In this document: one piece after another, positions 18,890 to 27,927 of the stretch
How the letters are laid out: each line of letters opens with the position of its first letter
Position numbering within the stretch: the stretch's first letter is position 1
Assembly (NCBI GenBank): GCA_964422855.1
Contig: CAYRCS010000003.1
Span: 1 to 42,469 of the forward strand
Reading direction: 5' to 3'
DNA from: CAZEYI01 sp964422855
GTDB lineage: Bacteria > Patescibacteriota > Gracilibacteria > Absconditabacterales > Absconditicoccaceae
DNA length: 42,469 bases
Notes under the pieces: generated by a model
Databases searched by the model: none
What the model was told of the DNA's origin: nothing
What the model saw: the letters and a program-made list of their open reading frames with translations, nothing else
Translations under genes and position numbers: made by a program

Positions 18890-19639
18890 ATGACACAAAA
18901 AGTTTCGTGTATCATCCCTATGTACAATGAAGAGCATAGAATCGCTCGTGTTTTGCGCGTATTGCAAAAGGTTGCTGAAATTGATGAAATCATCTGTATA
19001 GATGACGCATCCAAAGATAACACCACAACTATTGTGAAAAAATTATTTCCCCACATACCACTGTATATACACAAAAAAAATGCTGGCAAAAGTGCGGCTA
19101 TAGCTACTGGATTGGCACATACCAAACATCCTGCTATATTTCTCTGTGACGCTGACCTGCAATGACTCAAAGCTCGTGAATGTAGCGAGGCAATCCAAGC
19201 ATTTTTTGGAACCAAGGCACGCATGATTATACTCAAGAGAATAGAGGCAGCATTACATATCAAAGCATTTAGAGGCAATACGCTTATCAGTGGCGAAAGG
19301 ATATTGTACAAGAAGGATCTGCAGAAAATATTGCAAAAGAAAAATGCATGATTTGCTCTCGAAGTGCTGCTCAACAAATACATGATGGACAATGATTATC
19401 CTGTGTATCGGATGCCATCATCAGCTATCAATACGTTTAAGATGAGCAAATATGGACTATGGAAATGACTGCAAAAAGATCGATCAATGTATCAAGAAAT
19501 GGAATTATTTAAAAATAAATTTGTGCAGCAGGTACTAATGTTTTGCACACAAAAGGCTGTCCCAGAAAAATGAATTGTCGAATATGTTGTCGATACTATT
19601 ACCCTACAAAACTCCAAGACAAGTAAACAAAAAAAATAG
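18890..19639 (+). CDS. Family 2 glycosyltransferase (cytosolic)
   Basis: The N-terminus VSCIIPMYNEEHRIARVL is the GT2 nucleotide-sugar-binding strand. IDDASKDNT and KNAGKSAAIATGL follow, and then FLCDADLQ-(TGA)-L, the DxD-containing metal site. The 249-aa protein lacks C-terminal membrane segments, so it is probably soluble or peripheral. Four TGA codons are read as Gly; without them the protein ends right after the DADLQ motif. Acceptor and sugar cannot be told from the sequence. It has its own strong terminator and is divergent from the membrane gene on its left. Confidence 0.88.
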
Positions 19640-19662
19640 CATCACAGTGATGCTATTTTTTT
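19631..19662 (+). terminator. Strong bidirectional intrinsic terminator
   Basis: A perfect stem ATAGCATCAC / GTGATGCTAT with a tiny loop is flanked by a run of A on the left and T7 on the right. It overlaps the stop codon of the glycosyltransferase gene and also serves the DUF1761 gene converging from the right. Confidence 0.93.
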
Positions 19663-19677
19663 GTATGATATATTGTT

Positions 19678-20085
19678 CTATGACATAGCAACTATAACAA
19701 CAACTGTTACTACCAAGGCAAGCAATTCCATACCAGATGTGATAGCGTAATATTTCCATGATCTTTGTTCCCAGAGAGCGTTACCAAGAGTTGATGTAAG
19801 TTGGTATCATACCCAGAGCAATAATGCAGTCACGATAGCATCTTGATAACTTACTGTTCCACCGTATGTGAGGAATATGTACGTGATGAAAGTTATAACG
19901 AGATTGAGCACATACTGACCGATAAAGAGTGGGATCATCTTAGACATACTTGGTTTGCCTGCTGTTTTCTTTTTGCCAGCATTGACGAAGTTCATATACG
20001 TCGTGCCAAACAATAGAGGAGAATATCGGATCATTCCGATGATGAAGGTAGCCAAAGCAGCTACCAAGAGAGTAATGATAGGCAT
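19678..20085 (-). CDS. DUF1761-like small membrane protein
   Basis: 135 aa with four hydrophobic segments. The first part, FIIGMIRYSPLLFGTTYM, matches the WYSPLLFG motif typical of DUF1761 proteins, and the second half has NALWEQRSWKYYAIT. One TGA (19804-19806) is read as Gly between LLLWV and YQLTS; without it the last two segments are lost. Function of the family is unknown. It ends right before the shared terminator. Confidence 0.8.
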
Positions 20086-20170
20086 AGAGTATTGGAGAAA
20101 AAAATAAATACAGTATGCCTTGGATATAGTATTGTGTATGGGGAAAGCAAGTGTTTGCTATACTATATAT

Positions 20171-21211
20171 TTAGGATCGGCGACGAGCTATGTGTATCGT
20201 ACTTGGCGATACTTTGCCTGACTCTATCAGTTGCCAGCCAATTTTGTCTGGATCCACAATCTCTCAGCAGACCTCTAGCTGCAGACACCTAATAAGAGAC
20301 AACTTCAGTCGATCAATTTTTTCTTGGATGTATGTAGTTTGTTGTTCGGGATAATTTTGTCCGACAAACAATTCTTTATGTAAGAATTTGTTGTCTGGAG
20401 TGCATGACATCGTCTGCCCAAAAGGAGAATGATGTACTCTAACATCCAATCTATTTGGGAAGAACTGGGTTTCTGGTTTGATATACTGATCCAATACCGC
20501 GTACAATGCTGTCGTATTTTGGAAAAAAGGATCGGATTTGGTATTCATCCTAGAATTTCTCGGTGGGATAGTTTCATTAGAAACATGGTGTATAGGACTA
20601 TCGCCATACAATTGCAGATAGGTATTTTTTTGTGTTGTATCGCCATATATCGCTGCTCCGCATCATAGCTTCTGGATAAGTTTATCGGTGGTCCTGACAG
20701 CGTAGGGATGGTTGTCTATGCCGATTTTTTGTAGTGATGTGTAGCCGTTTCTCATTGCTTGTATATACTGAGCCAACAACAAGATCCCAGTACCAGTTCC
20801 TAGATCGAGTCATCTATATGTATTTGCCTGCAGTGCTGAGGACAATTCCCTCTGAGCTATATCCTTGACCAATATAGTAGTCGCTGCGATATCTCCCAAC
20901 ATGGTGATAGGATATTCGTGTGTATATATAAATTTGTGTATAGGATTTTTATGTAGCATAAAATCATTGGATCTTTGAAAGGCTATCTCTTTTGCTTTAA
21001 AATAATCATCATAATCTTGTCTAAATTTTTCTACGCTTGCAATATCGATAGTTTGATCCACAGACTCTGGATAGAAATATGCAAAGAAATATTTGGTAAC
21101 AAGATTGAGCGTCAGGTCATCTGTAACAGCATTTTTAGTATCACACAAAATCTCAATCGTTTGTTTGAGTGAATTTTCGCGGTCGTAAATGTCTGGGTGG
21201 ATGGTGAGCAT
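20171..21211 (-). CDS. SAM-dependent methyltransferase (paralog A)
   Basis: 346-aa class I methyltransferase of unknown substrate. The middle of the protein has motif I, written YR-(TGA)-LDLGTGTGILLLAQ, so the TGA lies just before the strand-loop. An acidic motif II (IGID) and a possible motif IV (SNETIPP, followed by DPFFQN) follow. The N-terminal 130 residues form a domain I do not recognise (TDDLTLNLVTKYFFAYFYPES). Three TGA codons are read as Gly. It is followed 85 bases on by the DUF1761 gene and preceded, ten bases away, by paralog B, so the two are probably one operon. Confidence 0.82.
20748..20812. repeat. 65-bp block shared by the two methyltransferase genes (copy 1)
   Basis: Encodes the motif I region GLDLGTGTGILLLAQYIQAMRN of paralog A. 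It differs at only two of 65 positions from 21826-21890, while the proteins are otherwise clearly diverged. Confidence 0.9.
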
Positions 21212-21221
21212 AAAAATTTTT

Positions 21222-22304
21222 TTATAAATTATTTTCTGTTACCATTTTGTCAGATCGACGATGTCTTCGATTTGGAATTTTTTTTACTTTGCCATTTTCG
21301 ATAAGATTATCTCCTATGGAGTGCATAGGGACTATCTTCCCGTCTAAAGCTATTCCATCTGTGTATATATTGTGGAAAATTGTCCAGTCCTTTGCGTAAG
21401 TAAATGATTCTTCAGCTTTCAATATATTTTCAAAATTAGAGATATTTTCGATAACAAATTTATTTGTGTATCCTCATATAATTTGTTGATGTATTGCAGG
21501 TGGTATACTCAATGTCATAGCTATCGCCTTGGGGAATGTTTGTGTATTTTCATGTAATTTTTTTGCAAAATCTGATTGATAGATTGTTTGATTGTTTTGA
21601 TGAAATGGGTCATTTTTGCCATTCATAGCTATACCTGTAGTAGGTATATTTTCGTTTGATATAAATGTAATTGGCGTAGTAATGTTGAGTGTATGATATA
21701 AACTCTCTTGTGTTGTATCTCATTGTAGAACCTGTCATATATGCAATCTATTTGCTATATCTTTAGTACGTAGTGCTGTAGATTGGTCTAACTCAATCCC
21801 TATGTTTTGGATAGATTTGAAATCATTTCTCATTGCTTGTATACACTGAGCCAACAACAAGATCCCAGTACCAGTTCCTAGATCCAGTCACACATACTTA
21901 CCTTCAAATGGAGTTGGGTCTATCTTTCTGGTGATTATGTCTTTGACAATAGATGCGCTTGGCGCCACATCTCCAAGCATAGATAAACCATATGAAGCAG
22001 CTTCAAATCTGGCATAAAAGTCACGCTCTATTGGCGTAATATTATGAAGAACTTTTTTGTCGCCATCATTTCTAGATGCGGCGCAATACTTTTCTCCTCG
22101 TTCAAAAACTTGTTCTATAGCTTTGAAGTCAACTCTCTGAGCTATAGTTTCAGGATACAGATATGCAAAAAAATATTTGAGAACCAAATTTATGACAATA
22201 TCATCTGTAACAATAAGCTTGGGATTATTGAGATCCTGCAATGTTTCTGCTAGGGAAGTTTTTTGATATATAGAAGGATCAATAGCAGGCGTATAGATAT
22301 GCAT
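21222..22304 (-). CDS. SAM-dependent methyltransferase (paralog B)
   Basis: 360-aa paralog of the next gene. It has the same layout: an N-terminal domain (TDDIVINLVLKYFFAYLYPET), GDVAPSASIVKDI, motif I LDLGTGTGILLLAQ preceded by a TGA, IGIE, then ISNENIP and NDPFHQN. Four TGA codons are read as Gly. Outside motif I the two proteins are only moderately similar, and the C-terminal parts differ in sequence. A basic C-terminal stretch (KKIPNRRHRRSDK) might bind nucleic acid, which is inference only. Substrate unknown. Confidence 0.82.
21826..21890. repeat. 65-bp block shared by the two methyltransferase genes (copy 2)
   Basis: Counterpart of 20748-20812 with 63 of 65 bases identical, encoding motif I of paralog B. 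Confidence 0.9.
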
Positions 22305-22368
22305 AAAAATATATAGGATAAATCATCCTATATACTATAATTATTTCTCATCTTTTGTCAATAACTGA

Positions 22369-22689
22369 CTAAGCCATCAATACGCCTGTGATAACAGCAA
22401 CATACATCACTATCCACAATGACTGCGCACAGATAATAGGCTTGTCTTTGTGTACAATACCGTAGGCCAATCGTACCAAGGTAATCAGCAAATAGCCTCA
22501 TCGTGTAACCAGAGAAACTCATTGTATCATATTATCTATCCATATGGCTTTGATCTGTGGAAGCGTCAAAAAAGGACCGCCAATAGCGACGACATAAATT
22601 ATTTTGTCCAATATCTGGTGTGCTCTGCTTGTATTTTTTTTAGTAACAGGATTTTTTCTTTTGCGGAGGTGATTGAGCGGATGTGGCAT
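22369..22689 (-). CDS. PQ-loop / SemiSWEET-like small membrane protein
   Basis: 106 aa with three hydrophobic segments. AIGGPFLTLPQIKAIW holds the Pro-Gln pair of the PQ-loop family, and GVSLVTRGGYLLITLVRLAYGI has the family's second-helix pattern, with Arg where a Trp is common. Two TGA codons are Gly, one of them before VSLVTR. SemiSWEETs act as dimeric sugar transporters, but bacterial PQ-loop proteins have other roles too, so the substrate is open. I took the ATG at 22687-22689; an upstream ATG would overlap the nucleotidase gene. Confidence 0.78.
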
Positions 22690-22705
22690 GATAATGTAAT
22701 TTTTG

Positions 22706-23554
22706 TTATGTAAAAAGCATAGTATTGAGCTGATCAAACCCCTGATCATCAGTGATGATTATATCAAATACTTCCTGGAAATATGGTAGACGCTCAGTAA
22801 CTTTATGGTTACAGAAACCTATTCTCAAGACCGTACGATCATGACGATCTTCTACCATCTGCGCATCACCGAGACTATCTCATAGCACAATGGCATACGG
22901 CCTAGGTCTTAGTATATCTTGCAATACTTGATATTCTGGATTGTCTCGGATGACCGACTCAATCTTATTGAGCGAATGAATTGTTGGTGTACTATAGCCA
23001 CTCATATAGCCATCCTGATCCCAATAAATTTCATTGGAAATGATATAGATATTTGGGAGATACAATCATCGTTTTTCTAGTAGCTTATGAATAGCATTGA
23101 TCCCTATACCACTAGCTGAAAATATAAGCACAGGGATATTTTTTTCATAGCATTTTTTGAGTAGAGCGTCAGTCCCTGGTCTCATCACAATCTTATCGAG
23201 ATCTATCAACTGATCTATATGTTTTTGGTGAAGACGAAAATGCTGCAGTAGCTTTTTGTGTTTGGTCCATCGCTCTATATTACTAGCACATCTGTCTGCA
23301 AAAGACATGTCCATATTATATTCCACTGGTCCATGTTTGAGATAGAGTTCATTTGCCTCCTTGGTATATTCTGGCCCCAATATTCATTCATCGCGTAAGA
23401 TTGATATGACAGATGGTCTTGTCTTGCCTTCATGATCAAAATATTGCGTTAATGTAGCATCAAAATCTGCAACTACATGTAGCTGATCGCTATTGTTTTT
23501 TATATTTTCTATCTTTGCTTGTGTCGCAAGGATATCATGTAGAGTTGTTGTCAT
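22706..23554 (-). CDS. Pyrimidine 5'-nucleotidase, UMPH-1 (NT5C3) type HAD hydrolase
   Basis: 282-aa HAD-superfamily phosphatase. Motif I is VVADFDATLT, with the nucleophile and acid aspartates. SFADRCASNIERWTK marks the UMPH-1 cap region, motif II is FSASGIG, and motif IV is VL-(TGA)-DSLGDAQM, with Gly supplied by TGA. The end, VTERLPYFQEVFDIIITDDQGF, parallels the eukaryotic enzymes. The family dephosphorylates UMP/CMP and related nucleotides, fitting salvage. Three TGA codons split it under the standard code. It sits five bases after the ABC-F gene and 16 bases before the PQ-loop gene, so it is likely part of one operon. Confidence 0.88.
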
Positions 23555-23559
23555 GAGAT

Positions 23560-25038
23560 TTATTTACCCAATAACTGTCACAAATCAATCGTTTGGAGGT
23601 TTTTCATCTGTGGAACGAAACTGATATCGTGGCTGACCATAATCATCGCGCCTTTGTATTCACTGAGACATTCTGCGATCACTGGCAAGTGACGGAAATT
23701 GATATGATTGGTTGGCTCGTCGAGGATCAAGAGGTGTGGTTTTTGGATCACGAATCTTGCATAACAGAGCAATCATTTTTGTCATTCGGAGAGATAATGA
23801 ATAGGATTTTTGAGCAAGTCGCCAGTAAGCAAAAATTGCGAAGCAATACGATAGACGTCTTGATCTTTGATCTCATCGGACATCTCGTGCAAAGAATCTC
23901 GGACGATCATATCCATATCGAGTGCATTGAAGTCTTGGCTGTAGTAGCCGACTCTGATACCTTCAGCAATGGTGGCGTCTGCATCATGTGCATGCACAAG
24001 TCTTTTGAGTAACGTAGACTTACCGATTCCGTTTGGTCATTTGAGGATATATCTTTCACCTTTTTTGATCGTGAGGTTTAATTTTCTGTGGACAATTTCT
24101 GCTGTCTTAGGATCCATCAAGGTCAAATTATTGATGGTTACAATTGGCCCAACAAAATTTTCGAATTCGATATTGAATGGAGAGATGGTCTTATCATCTT
24201 TTCTTACTTCTACTTTGTTGTCTTCTGCTTCTTCTACTTCATCTCTCATCTTGCTCGCAAGTTTACGCATCTTACCTCACTTGTTGGCAAAGAAGTTGAT
24301 CTTATCTTTTGCGTCAGCAATTCTTTTTTCTTCTCTGGCATTGAGCATTTTTTCTTTTTCGATCTGCGCAGCGATCTGTTCTACTACATCGTAGTAATCT
24401 CATCGATATTGTTCGACTTTGTGTGTCATGACATTTAAGTACAAGACTCCGTCCGTAAACATATTTAAGAAATCTGCATCATGGCTAATTACCACTACCG
24501 TCTTATCATAGCCAAGAAGGAATCCTATCAAATTATTGATACCATCGGTATCCAAATTATTTGTCGGTTCGTCCAAGAGCAAAATATCTGGCTTCTGAAT
24601 AAGGGCATAAGCAAGCAACAATCTCGCTTGTTGACCGCCTGAAAACTGGTTCATGACTTTGTCCAAATCAGAGACAACTAAATTAACAGTCTTGAGGACT
24701 TCTTCTATTTTTCTATCGAGTTGATAATCTTTTTCTTCGAAAGCAGTAGCAAAATATTCTCTCACGGTAAGTGTCATCTGTTCTCTTGGGATGACTTGTT
24801 TTGCAATCGCAATGCTGTTGCCAGCAACGATATTCATCTTACCAGATTTGAGTTTGAGCTCGTCAGTAATGATCTTGAAAAGCGTAGATTTACCCGCACC
24901 GTTTTGACCCATGATCGTGATCTTGGTGTTTTGACGGATAGAAAAATCTGCGCTGTCGAGGATGATTTTTTTGTCATCGCCGTAGGAGAATGACGCTGCA
25001 TCAAAACGCAGTATCACAGGATTTTGATTATTGTTCAT
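23560..25038 (-). CDS. ABC-F family ATPase
   Basis: 492-aa soluble protein with two ATP-binding domains and no membrane segments, as in ribosome-acting ABC-F proteins. Domain 1 has GQNGAGKST, FSGGQQ and LLLDEPTNNLD. A charged linker follows. Domain 2 has K-(TGA)-PNGIGKST, where the first Walker A Gly is TGA, and LSE-(TGA)-QKWLL, where the signature Gly is TGA, then LILDEPTNHINF. Five TGA codons in all. The second domain deviates from the usual LSGGE and the Asp after DEPTNH is Asn. The family rescues or regulates ribosomes or gives antibiotic resistance; which one cannot be told here. Confidence 0.93.
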
Positions 25039-25124
25039 AGAATATATAGTATAATAAATTTATAGAGACTATACTAATCTCCTCCAAAAATGATAGTGAA
25101 ATACAAAGCAAACAATGCAAAATA

Positions 25125-25146
25125 CTCTCGATGTAGACATCGAGAG
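25125..25146 (-). terminator. Perfect palindrome after the DEAD-box gene
   Basis: CTCTCGATGT / ACATCGAGAG form a ten-base inverted repeat with almost no loop, about 25 bases past the helicase stop. The T-run on the minus strand is weak (TATTTTG), so it may be a terminator or a protein-binding site. Confidence 0.5.
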
Positions 25147-25171
25147 ATCTAGCTCTACACGCAGCAATTCA

Positions 25172-26380
25172 TTATCTTGAAAATCTTCTTCCTCTACCAG
25201 ATGGTTTTCTGTTGTTGTGTGATGGTTGTGTTCTAATGGGTGCTGTATGTGATAGTGGGAATGGATGATCATGCACGACAGGGATATCTTTTTTGATAAG
25301 ATCAGTGATCTGTTTGAGAAGTTTTTTTTCTTCATAATCACAGAATGCGATCGCTACTCCACTTGCACCTGCTCTACCTGTACGGCCGATACGGTGGACA
25401 TATGTTTCTGGTTCGTTTGGTAGATCGTAGATAATTACGTGTGATAGCAAATCGACATCAATACCTCTGGCTGCGATATCTGTAGCAACCAAAATTCTGA
25501 TCGTATTGTTTTTCAAACTTGCCAATGCATTTTGTCTGGCAGTTTGTGATTTGTTTCCATGAATGGCCGCTGATGGGATACCTGCTTTGGCAAGTGTCTC
25601 AGCAACTTTATTTGCTCCGTGTTTGGTCTTAGTAAAGACAAGGGCATTCTTAATTTTTTTATCTTGGAGAAGGTGGAGCAAGAGATTTCTCTTTTGTTCT
25701 TTGGGAACATAATATAAGGACTGACCTACGGTATCGACTGTTGATGACACGGGTGTCACTTTGACAGAAATAGGGTCTTTCAAGATCGTATGTGCGAGTT
25801 TCAAAATTTCTTGCGGCATAGTCGCAGAGAAAAACAATGTCTGTCTCTGTGCCGGGATGTGTGATATAATTTTTTTCACATCGTGGATAAATCACATGTC
25901 CAACATCCTATCTGCTTCATCCAAGACAAATATCTTGATATTACGTAAATCAATATGTTTCTGATTGATAAGATCGAGCAATCTTCCTGGTGTTGCGATC
26001 ATAATATCGACACCTTTGCGGACTGCATTGACTTGGTGCAACTGTGATACACCACCAAATATAACGGTATGCGTGAGTCAGGCAAACTTACCATATGCAG
26101 CGAAACTTTCGCCGATCTGGATAGCGAGTTCTCTGGTAGGTGTGAGGATAAGAGCATGGATATTTTTTTTGCCGTGTTGTGGCAATTTTGCTAATATCTG
26201 GATGATAGGTATCGCAAATGATGCTGTCTTACCTGTACCAGTTTGTGCACAGCCAAAAAGATCTTTACCACTCAAGACGACTGGTATAGACTGTTCTTGG
26301 ATAGGCGTAGGTGTGGTATATCCCTCTGCATCGAGTGCTTTGAGGATAGGATCAATAAGTTGGAGTTCTGAAAATTTCAT
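25172..26380 (-). CDS. DEAD-box ATP-dependent RNA helicase (RhlE-like)
   Basis: 402 aa. The Q motif (TTPTPIQEQSIPV), motif I AQTGTGKT, Ia PTRELAIQIG, Ib TPGRLLDL, II VLDEADRMLDM, III FFSATM, IV ALVFTKTK, V TDIAARGIDV and VI HRIGRTGRAG are all present and in order. Two TGA codons supply Gly, one in KFAGLTHT and one in DRMLDMGF, the latter a near-invariant site. The C-terminal tail ends in a basic GRGRRFSR, common in RhlE-type enzymes that remodel rRNA or mRNA. It stands alone, facing the metK regulatory region. Confidence 0.95.
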
Positions 26381-26480
26381 AGAATAATGCGTGTTAAAAT
26401 AATACTGCAATAGTATCTAGTATACTATACAGTTCTCCTAGCTGATTGTTATGGAGAATCTTGGTGTTCTCATCTCTTTA

Positions 26481-26547
26481 GTCATTCCGGGCTTGACCCG
26501 GAATCCAGATTATTGTTTCTGGATCCCGGATCGTAGTCCGGGATGAC
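26481..26547. repeat. 67-bp composite palindromic element (GTCAT...ATGAC)
   Basis: The termini GTCAT and ATGAC are exact inverted repeats. Each half contains a further hairpin (ATTCCGGG/CCCGGAAT and ATCCCGGA/TCCGGGAT), and a CCAG/CTGG stem joins them. The whole can fold as a cruciform. Such GTCATTCCGGG elements are widespread small non-coding repeats in bacterial genomes, resembling MITE- or RPE-like units. It is GC-rich against AT-rich surroundings. Confidence 0.85.
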
Positions 26548-26560
26548 ATACTATAATCTC

Positions 26561-26588
26561 TTGCTTTTGTCTCATTATTTTGTATCTT
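26561..26588 (+). promoter_or_regulatory. Predicted promoter for the riboswitch-metK transcript
   Basis: TTGCTT (26561-26566), a 16-base spacer and TATCTT (26583-26588) on the plus strand lie directly before the riboswitch. Both boxes are imperfect. Confidence 0.45.
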
Positions 26589-26600
26589 ATCCATGTGCAT

Positions 26601-26699
26601 GTATCTAGAGTAAGCGATAGAGATTAGGCTCGTTAAGCGCTTCAGCAACCGTCCCACTGGGGAAAGGTGCTAATTCCTACCCGGCATCGGGAAAGATAT
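26601..26699 (+). ncRNA. S-adenosylmethionine riboswitch (SAM-I clan) controlling metK
   Basis: The sequence holds the clan's core elements in order: an AGAG junction, a P2 stem closed by AAGCG/CGCTT, CAGCAACC, a P3 with CCC/GGG, AAGGTGCTAATTCC, and a P4 CCCG-GCAT-CGGG. The ends TATCT and AGATA can close P1. It lies directly before a Rho-independent terminator and metK, the classical arrangement in which bound SAM turns the gene off. Because its P2 differs in detail from the standard SAM-I form, it could also belong to the SAM-I/IV variants. Confidence 0.85.
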
Positions 26700-26731
26700 T
26701 ATAAAAAGATGATCCATCTGATTGTAATGAT

Positions 26732-26767
26732 TTCTTTCTCGAGCGGAAAGATTTTTTTTATGTTTTT
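26732..26767 (+). terminator. Riboswitch expression-platform terminator
   Basis: TCTTTC / GAAAGA form a short stem followed by T8 and, after ATG, T6. It lies between the SAM aptamer and the metK start, as expected for transcriptional attenuation. Confidence 0.75.
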
Positions 26768-26779
26768 TGAGAGAGTATT

Positions 26780-27904
26780 ATGAAACATTTCATCACCTGT
26801 GAATCCGTTACTGAATGACATCCTGACAAGATGTGTGACCAAATATCAGATGCAGTCCTCGATGCCTGTCTCGCGCAAGATCCACTTTCCAGAGTAGCAT
26901 GTGAGACGGTAACCACAACATGAATTGTCATCGTCGCTGGTGAAATTACAACGACAGCAAATATCGATCACGAAGCGATTATTAGAAAAACAGTCCTCGA
27001 CATCGGATATGATGGCGACGCAAAATATTTTGATGGGAACAACTGTGCAATAGTCAATCTCTTGCACAAACAATCACCTGATATCGCACAAGGTGTCGAT
27101 ACTGGTGGTGCTGGCGATCAAGGTATCATGTACGGTTATGCGAGCAATGAGACGCCAAGTTTTATGCCATTGCCGATCTATCTAGCGCACAATCTTGCGA
27201 AGAAATTGAGTGAAGTGAGAAAGGATGGGACGCTTCCGTACCTCTATCCAGACGGCAAGACGCAAGTGACTGTCGAATACGATGGACATACTCCTCTCAG
27301 AGTTGATGCAGTGGTGGTATCATCACAACATGCGATCGATGTGACACAAGAAGAGATCCAGGCTGGTATCAAAAAATATGTCATCGAACCAGTACTCTGA
27401 AATCTTCTCGATGCGCAAACAAAAATATTTATCAACCCAACAGGGATCTTTAATATCGGTGGACCAAAAGGTGATAGTGGATTGACTGGCAGAAAGATAA
27501 TTGTCGATAGTTACGGCGGTATCGGTAGACATGGTGGTGGTGCATTTAGCGGTAAGGACTCTACTAAGGTCGATAGAAGTGGTGCGTATATATCTAGATA
27601 TTTAGCAAAGAATATCGTCGCCAGTGGTGTGTGTGACAAGTGTGAAATCCAGGTCGGCTATGCCATCGGTGTGGTGCAACCAGTCAGTGTCTATGTCGAA
27701 TGTTTTGGTACAGAAAAAGTAGACTTGCAAAAAATAAGTGATGCCGTCAAAAATAATTTTGATCTTAGTCCCAGAGGCATTATCGAAAAATTAGACTTGA
27801 GAAAACCTATCTTTCAAAAGACTGCAGCATATGGACATTTCTGAAGAGATGAATTTAATTGGGAGAAATTAGATAGTGTCGAGATATTCAAAGCCTTATT
27901 ATAA
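26780..27904 (+). CDS. metK: S-adenosylmethionine synthetase
   Basis: Makes SAM from methionine and ATP in the cytosol. The 374-aa product has [25 protein letters not shown] (first Gly of TEGHPD is TGA), the GAGDQGIMYGYA loop and GGPKGDSGLTGRKIIVD with the phosphate-binding loop. GGGAFSGKDSTKVDRSGAY and YAIGVVQPVSV follow. Four TGA codons are Gly, all at plausible positions. It stands alone behind a SAM riboswitch, so its product probably represses it. The start ATG follows a GAGAG ribosome-binding site. Confidence 0.97.
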
Positions 27905-27927
27905 ATTCTATGCTACACTAGGAAAAT

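Noticed and set aside
20092..20292. 66-codon plus-strand frame after the DUF1761 gene
   Set aside because: Overlaps the end of methyltransferase A on the other strand and shows no domain or start signal.
25069..25341. 90-codon minus-strand frame after the DEAD-box gene
   Set aside because: Overlaps the 3' end of the helicase in another frame and has a low-complexity His/Glu-rich product.
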